NCBI GenBank assembly: GCA_036345935.2
Contig: JADWOT020000006.1
Span: 21,468,967-21,532,966 of the forward strand
Length of the DNA: 64,000 nucleotides
From: Taenia hydatigena
Taxonomy: Eukaryota; Platyhelminthes; Cestoda; Cyclophyllidea; Taeniidae
Direction: 5' to 3'
Shown one piece after another: positions 57,513 to 64,000 of the stretch; within the stretch, counting starts at the first letter, position 1, and every line of letters starts with the position of its first letter. The position numbers were made by a program, and so were the translations under genes. The notes under the pieces were generated by a model. The model made no database searches. It was not told where the DNA came from and saw only the letters and a program-made list of their open reading frames with translations.

Positions 57513-58942
57513 ATGATGGCATTAGCAAAGGTTTGTCTAGCGCTGATATTTATTGTTGCCGCAGCGGCAAGAACAACGGACACACAACAGCCCACAGTGA
57601 ATGCAACAGCATATTCGGCGATCCCAAAAAACGACACGAAAAACAAAACTGATGTAAGTAAAGGGCCTAATAATAAAGCAACACCAGTGTGGCCAATTAA
57701 AATCGATAAAAAACACGAAAAAAAAGTCAATGAATTCACTTCCGATGCCGTTGCATCAGAATGGCCAACTCAAACGATGAGACGTTCGTCACCGACCTCA
57801 ACGAATTGACTTCCGATGCCGTCGCATCAGAGTGGCCAACTCAAACCGATGAGACGTTCGTCACCGACCTCAACGAATTGACTTCTGATGCCGTCGCATC
57901 AGAGTGGCCAACTCAAACCGATGAGACGTTCGTCACCGACCTCAACGAATTGACTTCCGATGCCGTCGCATCAGAATGGCCAACTCAAACCGATGAGACG
58001 TTCGTCACCGACCTCAACGAATTGACTTCCGATGCCGTCGCATCAGAGTGGCCAACTCAAACCGATGAGACGTTCGTCACCGACCTCAACGAATTGACTT
58101 CTGATGCCGTCGCATCAGAGTGGCCAACTCAAACCGATGAGACGTTCGTCACCGACCTCAACGAATTGACTTCCGATGCCGTCGCATCAGAGTGGCCAAC
58201 TCAAACCGATGAGACGTTCGTCACCGACCTCAACGAATTGACTTCCGATGCCGTCGCATCAGAGTGGCCAACTCAAACCGATGAGACGTTCGTCACCGAC
58301 CTCAACGAATTGACTTCTGATGCCGTCGCATCAGAGTGGCCAACTCAAACCGATGAGACGTTCGTCACCGACCTCAACGAATTGACTTCCGATGCCGTCG
58401 CATCAGAGTGGCCAACTCAAACCGATGAGACGTTCGTCACCGACCTCAACGAATTGACTTCCGATGCCGTCGCATCAGAGTGGCCAACTCAAACCGATGA
58501 GACGTTCGTCACCGACCTCAACGAATTGACTTCCGATGCCGTCGCATCAGAATGGCCAACTCAAACCGATGAGACGTTCGTCACCGACCTCAACGAATTG
58601 ACTTCCGATGCCGTTGCATCAGGGTGGCCAACTCAAACCGATGAGACGTTCGTCACCGACCTCAACGAATTGACTTCTGATGCCGTTGCGTCAGAATGGC
58701 CAACTCAAACCGATGAGGCGTTCGTGACGGACGTGAATGTGTTGCCTACGGATGCTGCTACAGATGTGCCTTCAGCGCCAGTTAAGCCTAGTAACAGGAC
58801 TACGGCAGCGCCTGCCTTTACTACACAGTCATCTGTGGCAGAAACGATACGTCAGTTGTCTACTTCTGGAGTGCCGCCTCTGTCGCAAACCATTTTTTGC
58901 CCTCTGTTTTCCGTTCTCATATTCCTTCATTTCCTTTTCTAA
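57513..58942 (+). CDS. GPI-anchored-type surface protein with 24-aa tandem repeats; frameshift in this sequence
   Basis: The start gives a classic signal peptide (MMALAKVCLALIFIVAAAA), then a polar segment with sequons NAT, NDT and NKT. Next come one partial and 13 complete near-identical 24-aa repeats (core DETFVTDLNELTSDAV then ASEWPTQT), a degenerate last unit, a Pro/Thr-rich linker with NRT, and a hydrophobic C-terminus IFCPLFSVLIFLHFLF typical of GPI attachment. The signal peptide is in frame with the first partial repeat, but at 57771-57776 the sequence reads CAAACGAT where every other unit has CAAACCGAT. This one-base loss ends the first frame at 57809 and puts the repeats in another frame. 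It may be a true null allele, an assembly error, or be bypassed by splicing from GTAAGT at 57654. Expected role: abundant, glycosylated surface or secreted antigen (inference). Confidence 0.85.
57779..58714 (+). repeat. 13 x 72-bp coding tandem repeat
   Basis: Units start every 72 bases from 57779. They differ at only a few silent sites (TCC/TCT in the Ser codon, GTC/GTT, GAG/GAA) and one replacement (Glu to Gly in unit 12). The TCT variant occurs in units 2, 5, 8 and 13, giving a three-unit higher-order pattern of 216 bp in the middle of the array. Confidence 0.97.
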
Positions 58943-59289
58943 TTTTTAATTCGGTTTCTTTTCTTTTAAGAACTTTGGCTCATTCATTTCCTACTTTCAT
59001 TTTCAATTCATTTAAACATTTTTTGCAATTTTCTTTAATACAGTAATCTTTCAAATATCTTTGATAATTTCAATTTGTTGTCTTGAGTTGTTTTTCCCAT
59101 GAATGTTGGTCTGTTTAACACCACTTTATGAAGCTGCAGAGGGATTGGAGCCAGCTTGCTTTGTAGTCTTATCGTTGATCGGTCTGTCATTACAATCGAC
59201 AACAATCTATCATAGAATCCAGACTCTGCTTTGGACCCACTTTACACGTCTGTCGGAGGATTACGGATCTCATCACGCTGCGATATTTT

Positions 59290-59295
59290 AATAAA
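59290..59295 (+). terminator. Polyadenylation signal AATAAA downstream of the repeat-protein gene
   Basis: First clear AATAAA after the stop at 58940-58942, giving a 3' UTR of about 350-370 bases. A nearer variant, AATACA, lies near 59037. Confidence 0.4.
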
Positions 59296-59299
59296 AAAA

Positions 59300-60600
59300 T
59301 TTCACAATTGCAAAGACCGTTAGTGCTATCTGGGAGGATGTTTAGGCCTTTTGCTCTCATCCATTACTATTTCTCTCACTCTTCACTGAAGTGAGCCAGC
59401 TATGTATTTGCAACTTTAAAGCGAGAAACCGTCCAAGCACGCTGCCAGAGGAATCAAGCGACACAGAATTTTTGCGGAGTCATGGCTGTCCAATGTATGG
59501 GCTGATTGACTTTCCAAACTTTAATCTCTCTCCTTTATAGAAAAATGGCCAGCCACCACTTCAACTGACTTGACTTGGCGGTAAATAATTCTGCAGTGGG
59601 CTGTTTTAAACCGGGTTATCCGTTAGAAATTCGTAACATCGTTTTGTAGAAGCAAGCATTGTTGTGATCGGTAGCGAATGAAGAGGAAGCTGATGCATAC
59701 ATAAACACTCACTCACAAATTTTCACACAACGGCGAGTTTGTGTTGAATGCGAAGCTAGTGCTATGCGTAATGAAAGCACTTTCACATGACATCACAAAT
59801 GACGATAACAGCCTAAGAAGAGTTGAGAACGAGCCCCACTGAAATGGGCGCTCTCGCATGGAGATGACTGATTCCCCACACAATGTTGTGAGGAAGCGCA
59901 TTCTATCGTTCATCCATCCAGCCGCCAAATCTGCTGACTCATGGACTGTAAATACTTTGACTTCGTGCAAAAGAACAATTTATTATTTCATTGCTGCATG
60001 ATTATCACCAACCGTAGATGCGACGAGTGTATCTCTGTCGAATGACAAATATGAGATGATGGCACAAATGAATGCGGAATAGTACCCTTCCACACGTTTG
60101 GGCGCAAAACAATCGAGTCATTTGCTAATATTGCAAGGGAGGAATGGCAACTGGTCGGATGAATTGGTAATTAATCAGCACAGCTAAATTCGCTGCTATT
60201 TTGGCCCTTGATCGCTCTAGTTTCAAGAACTCTTAGGGTTGGATTCACAGCCCAAGTTGACATAAGTAGACATTATGAGATCACGATCAGCTAATTGGTG
60301 TGCAGCAGTAGAGTAGTCTCTTAGGTTTCGTGGTACTTCGTCGACTTTTTCACAACCGCATCAATTTGCAGTCTCCATGGTCTGTGATCTGGCTACTCTA
60401 AAAGTGATCCAAGTTGAGGGACGGAGAATTGATGAACTAGCAAGAATGCGTTTTTGATTTTATTATGTGCAAGTTTCTCCAATCTTTAGGGAAACATTTT
60501 GCATCATTTAACAAGATTGACGCAATGTGCATCTCTTTTTTTCGCTTCAAACTTGCTTTCGGGACTTCTACTTCCTTGCACTCTTTTAAGGTCAACTCAG
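59300..60600. other. Intergenic stretch after the repeat-protein gene
   Basis: No gene supported. An 85-codon minus ORF at 59713-59970 has no recognisable features. Confidence 0.4.
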
Positions 60601-60804
60601 GATTGTGCGTGTGCCACTATCAAATCACCGGAAATTTTGTGTTACACCTCCAAACGATTTCCACACAAATGCAACGAGTGTGGATGTGGGTGTGAGCATC
60701 ATCAGACTAAGCGTCTGAGTACTTGGTGTGACCTCAAAGCATGCCACATTCCATCTCGAATTCCAAACGATACTTTGTGTGAACAAATGACGTGTTCTTC
60801 ATAA
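60601..60804 (+). CDS. Candidate terminal exon of a cysteine-rich secreted protein
   Basis: After a pyrimidine-rich stretch (CTTCTACTTCCTTGCACTCTTTTAAG) and CAACTCAG at 60600, the frame runs 67 codons to TAA 60802-60804 and holds 11 cysteines: DCACATIK, LCYTSKR, HKCNECGCGCEHH, WCDLKAC and LCEQMTC. Dense, patterned cysteines near a stop resemble the end of a disulfide-rich extracellular domain, but I cannot match the spacing to a named family. The frame also extends upstream to 60499, so the acceptor is a guess. No upstream exon found. Confidence 0.35.
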   Translation, partial: DCACATIKSPEILCYTSKRFPHKCNECGCGCEHHQTKRLSTWCDLKACHIPSRIPNDTLCEQMTCSS

Positions 60805-63393
60805 ATGGACTATTATCATGAAGAGATAAGGAGGATATTGTAGCTACTATTTCCAACTTAGTCCTTTTGCAGGCTAACCTAGATCTACCTGCTTTCAACG
60901 TTTAAAATGCGTACTGTTTAATCAGTTGCGATTATGCTCTTGAGGATGTAGGTACTCCCCTGAAAGCAGTGGGAATTGAATTTATTCACTTTAATTTCAG
61001 TGGCTCATTTTTTACTGTTTTAATGAGAAAAAGTAAAGTGCTGCTAATTTATGGGAATAACGCGTAATTTACACATGATCATCGTGAGAATGAAAAGCAT
61101 TGTCGATGGAGCGTTGATGGTAGCTATAGACAAATAGAATGGAAATAAGCTGCATTTCTCCAATTTTGTGCAGTTCCCATGCCTATCGCTCTTCCCATTA
61201 GCAAGATAACCACATGCACTTACTGCATTTTACTCTTTCAGAATCACTTTTTTCTTCTGATATGCTGTAACATTCTTCTCACTCGAGAATCCAGCTGCAG
61301 GTTCTTGCAACACAGGTTGGTTAACTGGAAGTAGAAATGGTGATGCTACCTAATAATGCACCGAAACCTATTTATAAAGCGTTATCAACGTCACCAACTT
61401 TTCACGAACAGCTGTGATGTTGTCAAAGAAGTTAACATTTAGTCATTCCTCATCTCGGCAATTTGCTAAGGACCCTTTAAGGAAATTAGTAAGTAGAGTT
61501 ATTCTGACTTGGCAAATTAAATAAACTTTCAAAGTTGGCAGTTAAGTGTCTTTTTGTGACCCCAGCAAAGTAATTTTTAGCATTTCAAAGTATTATACCA
61601 AATGCATTTCCAAAGAATTTTGTTTGTCAATCCAAGACAAGAGACCGGAGGGTAATGGCATTGTCGCAAGCAATCGTAAACACTGATAAAATTATTTTTA
61701 CCAACTTTTATAAGTAGGCATTGTGATCAAATCAAGATTATTGAAAGTATTTTGTTAAAGATGCATGGCCAAGAAAGGTTTTGTGGAAGACTTTGTGAGG
61801 TGAAGTCTCTTAGTTGCCTAAATTTTCGAGAGCTTCTTTGGCTATCGAAGCCGTTTCAAGAACCACATTTTTGCCAATTCTCTTTTGCATATGGTATTGC
61901 AATCAATCAAAATGTTTACTGTCTGCTATGGCATCCACTTTTATATTTTGGTATTTTTTACTAGGTCTCTAGTGCAGCCATTTTCGTCGTGTTATCAAAG
62001 CAGAAACCATTTTGATTCCAGCTGTCTGGCAAAAATAAAAATCTTGAATCAGAATGCCTTGATCATAAACCAATTACTCAGCGGAAGGATCAACCTATTA
62101 CTTCTGGAGACACGAAGAGAGGCGTTCTTCCACCACGTGTGAAGCATGGTCAAGGCTGCTGTATGACTGCCATGAGCCGCTTTCGGGACCGAGTCACACG
62201 CACCGTCTTTGCTGATGTTCAGTGGTTTACAATTAAAGGCTTCGTCTCTCATCGCTTCTACTTCTAATGCGTTATCGCAGCTGTTGCATCTACTCTTGCA
62301 GCTTTGGTGGATTTCCACATGACTAACACTGTCCGTCGTTTCGTGAGTTTTTCTGTGGTAGTGACGCAGGAAATGCTATTTGTACTATTTGTCAGCAACG
62401 ACGTAACAAAGATGTTGGGCAACGAGCTTTCAAGGTTGTGGATCAATTATGGGTGCACCACCATCTCGTGCTCCTCTTTCTTAGTGTGTGGCAGCCAACC
62501 GCCTCCACCTCTGTCTTCTATCTTCAGTCAATGACTCGGCAGTGTGCGGTCTAGCAGCAAATATGCTGCTAATTGTCATTCAGCCCGGTAGCCGTTTTGG
62601 TGTCATTGCACCCACTAAAGGCTTTTTAAGGCCAGTTGACGATCATCATCTTAGCGGTTGCAAACACTGGTAAAGTACCATGGTGTGCGTTTAAACATAG
62701 CTGTTGCCATGGGAGGCTTCAAATCTTCCTGCTGCGCATCTGCAGTCTTCTGTCGTAAGGTCAAATCTGGAGTGTGTCGTGGATGAAAATACAATGAGGA
62801 GGCTCAAGCAAACCCACAATGGTACTTTCTCTTACCAGCAATGCCATATTTGCACACCGTAGAGGCGATAACATTCATATCTGGGATGAATTATAATTTT
62901 TGGTCTCTATAAGGATAAACTAAGCACCAGCAAGCTGAAATCCAACAAAATTAAGACCCGAAAGGTGATTTTTAAATGCCCAATAAGTCATGGTAACCCA
63001 AAGTGTCTCGAGAGCTGTAGAAATTAGCAACCCAATCCCAACGCAAAACACCAAATTGACGCTCCAGAGAAATGTAGTAGGAATGCGAATTACATAGTAA
63101 GAGACGTTAATAGTCTAAAGCCTTTCAGTACCACCACGACAGCAGCCGAGGAAGAGGTTCAGCATGTGTCTACGGAGTCTCTTAAGCCGCTAAAATGAAC
63201 GGAGCGTCTTTAAGCTACAGGCCTCTAGCATGGCCATTTGAGTGAGGCAAATATTTTATAACTCACGGGACGACAAGTGGGTTTCGTATTTCCATTTTTG
63301 ACTGCAGCAGGTGGGGCTAAAATGGAAGCATTGTGAGTAAATATGATACCAAAAACGGCCTTTCAGTAGTCGGATGGAAAATTATCGACTCAC
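60805..63393. other. Unassigned stretch
   Basis: No supported gene. The minus-strand frame at 62049-62318 begins with a cysteine-containing piece CKSRCNSCDNALEVEAMRDE and could be a coding exon, but no convincing splice pair was found. Confidence 0.35.
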
Positions 63394-63471
63394 CTAACTT
63401 CCCCTTTCTCATTGTCGTATTAACCGGTGGTTTTAACGGCCCGCCAGAGTTGCATTTGCCATCGCCTCCAG
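63394..63471 (-). CDS. Candidate 78-nt internal exon with strong splice sites
   Basis: On the minus strand, the acceptor GGTGGGTATTTCAG precedes an open 78-nt segment that ends TTAG before a perfect GTGAGT donor (plus-strand ACTCAC at 63388-63393). The frame that stays open reads GGDGKCNSGGPLKPPVN, then TTMRKGKL, entering with two bases and leaving in phase 1. Gene identity unknown; other exons would lie beyond the window or be unrecognised. Confidence 0.3.
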
Positions 63472-64000
63472 CTGAAATACCCACCAAAAGAGTCTGCGCT
63501 GGTCTAGAATAGCGAATCGCCCGTCGGTGAGTGTGTGGCACTGTTAACACTCTAGTCCTTCTAACTAAGTGCTCTAAAAGCGAAACAATTGCACCCATAC
63601 GAGACGGCTAAGACCTTACCCTTATGGAAGTAAAGTAAGATGTCGCCCAAAAGCTGGAAGAGGCAGAGGCCTTTCACCAAAATTGACGAAGTGCGACTGA
63701 GCACGAGAAGCATGAAGGCTTGGCAAATGCATTTCCGGAGAAACTTGTCTAATGGCATTACAGAGCTGGTTGGGGTAAAGAAAAGGCTTGTATGATAAAG
63801 AAATTGACGGTTTTTCTACAGATCACCTATCAGGTGTGAAGAAAAAAGCGTTCTTGACTTATTGATTGACAATTTGAAATGGGCTAGCCGATTGATTAAC
63901 CAGAAAGCCGATCATCTGAGTCATTGAAAAGTGATATCATACTAACGAGAATTTTTTTGTTTCTGGAGTAAAATACATTCACGCTATCATCAGCTGCCGT
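63472..64000. other. Window end, nothing further recognised
   Basis: Short ORFs only (63561-63758 minus). No repeats or RNA genes seen. Confidence 0.4.

Noticed and set aside
57761..58942. Reading the repeat protein as starting at the internal ATG 57761
   Set aside because: That ATG is an out-of-frame artefact of the repeat sequence and would give no signal peptide; the true N-terminus is at 57513.
1..64000. tRNA, rRNA, CRISPR, transposase or reverse-transcriptase genes
   Set aside because: I looked for them on both strands and saw none that I could support by eye; a tRNAscan or repeat-library run could still find small ones.

Overview
The window is eukaryotic. It has no bacterial-style gene packing, the few convincing coding segments sit in long non-coding stretches, and short exons are bounded by GT/AG splice sites. 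By eye the base composition is about 42-45% GC. The mix of intronless kinase copies, ankyrin-repeat exons and a GPI-anchored tandem-repeat surface protein suggests a parasitic flatworm, most likely a taeniid-type tapeworm. That organism call is inference from style, not from a marker gene.

From 1 to about 44 kb the window is a rearranged array of old segmental duplications built around a small protein-kinase family. Five kinase bodies are visible: K1 (1-187, +, C-terminal relic), K2 (about 5150-6235, -, degenerate, with an internal 165-bp tandem duplication), K3 (15168-16352, +, intact 394-codon ORF), K4 (25422-26591, +, stop after 162 codons) and K5 (38831-40018, -, intact 395-codon ORF). 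They look like intronless AGC-type kinases (S6K/MSK-like by eye) with HLD in place of HRD and a shared C-terminal extension of about 110 residues. The Asp that begins the DFG motif is kept in K2 and K5, is Gly in K3 and is Asn in K4. Each body is flanked by recurring modules: an upstream module with an inverted CCAAT box and a conserved 5' leader, and several downstream modules. Some modules survive without a kinase, for example upstream module 18558-19180 and downstream module 10790-12960.

On the minus strand at 19.1-23.6 kb, and again at 40.8-43.8 kb, lies a nearly identical pair of blocks, S1 and S2. I read two spliced exons in each (23043-23247 and 20989-21202; 43163-43367 and 42630-42843). 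They encode ankyrin-repeat-like sequence resembling the ASB (ankyrin repeat and SOCS box) family. S2 lacks about 1.5 kb that falls inside the intron between them. In the K5 unit this ankyrin gene lies just upstream of the kinase on the same strand, and diverged relics lie upstream of K3 in the same relative order, so the ancestral duplicated unit probably carried ankyrin gene plus kinase.

From about 44 to 57 kb the sequence is more AT-rich and mostly without recognisable genes, apart from low-confidence exon candidates. At 57.5-58.9 kb is the clearest single gene: a TATA box, a signal peptide, 13 complete near-perfect 72-bp (24-aa) repeats rich in Thr, Ser and acidic residues, and a hydrophobic GPI-type tail. 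One base missing in the first repeat junction puts the signal peptide and the repeat array in different frames. The last 5 kb hold a cysteine-rich exon candidate (60601-60804, +) and a small exon candidate with strong splice sites (63394-63471, -).
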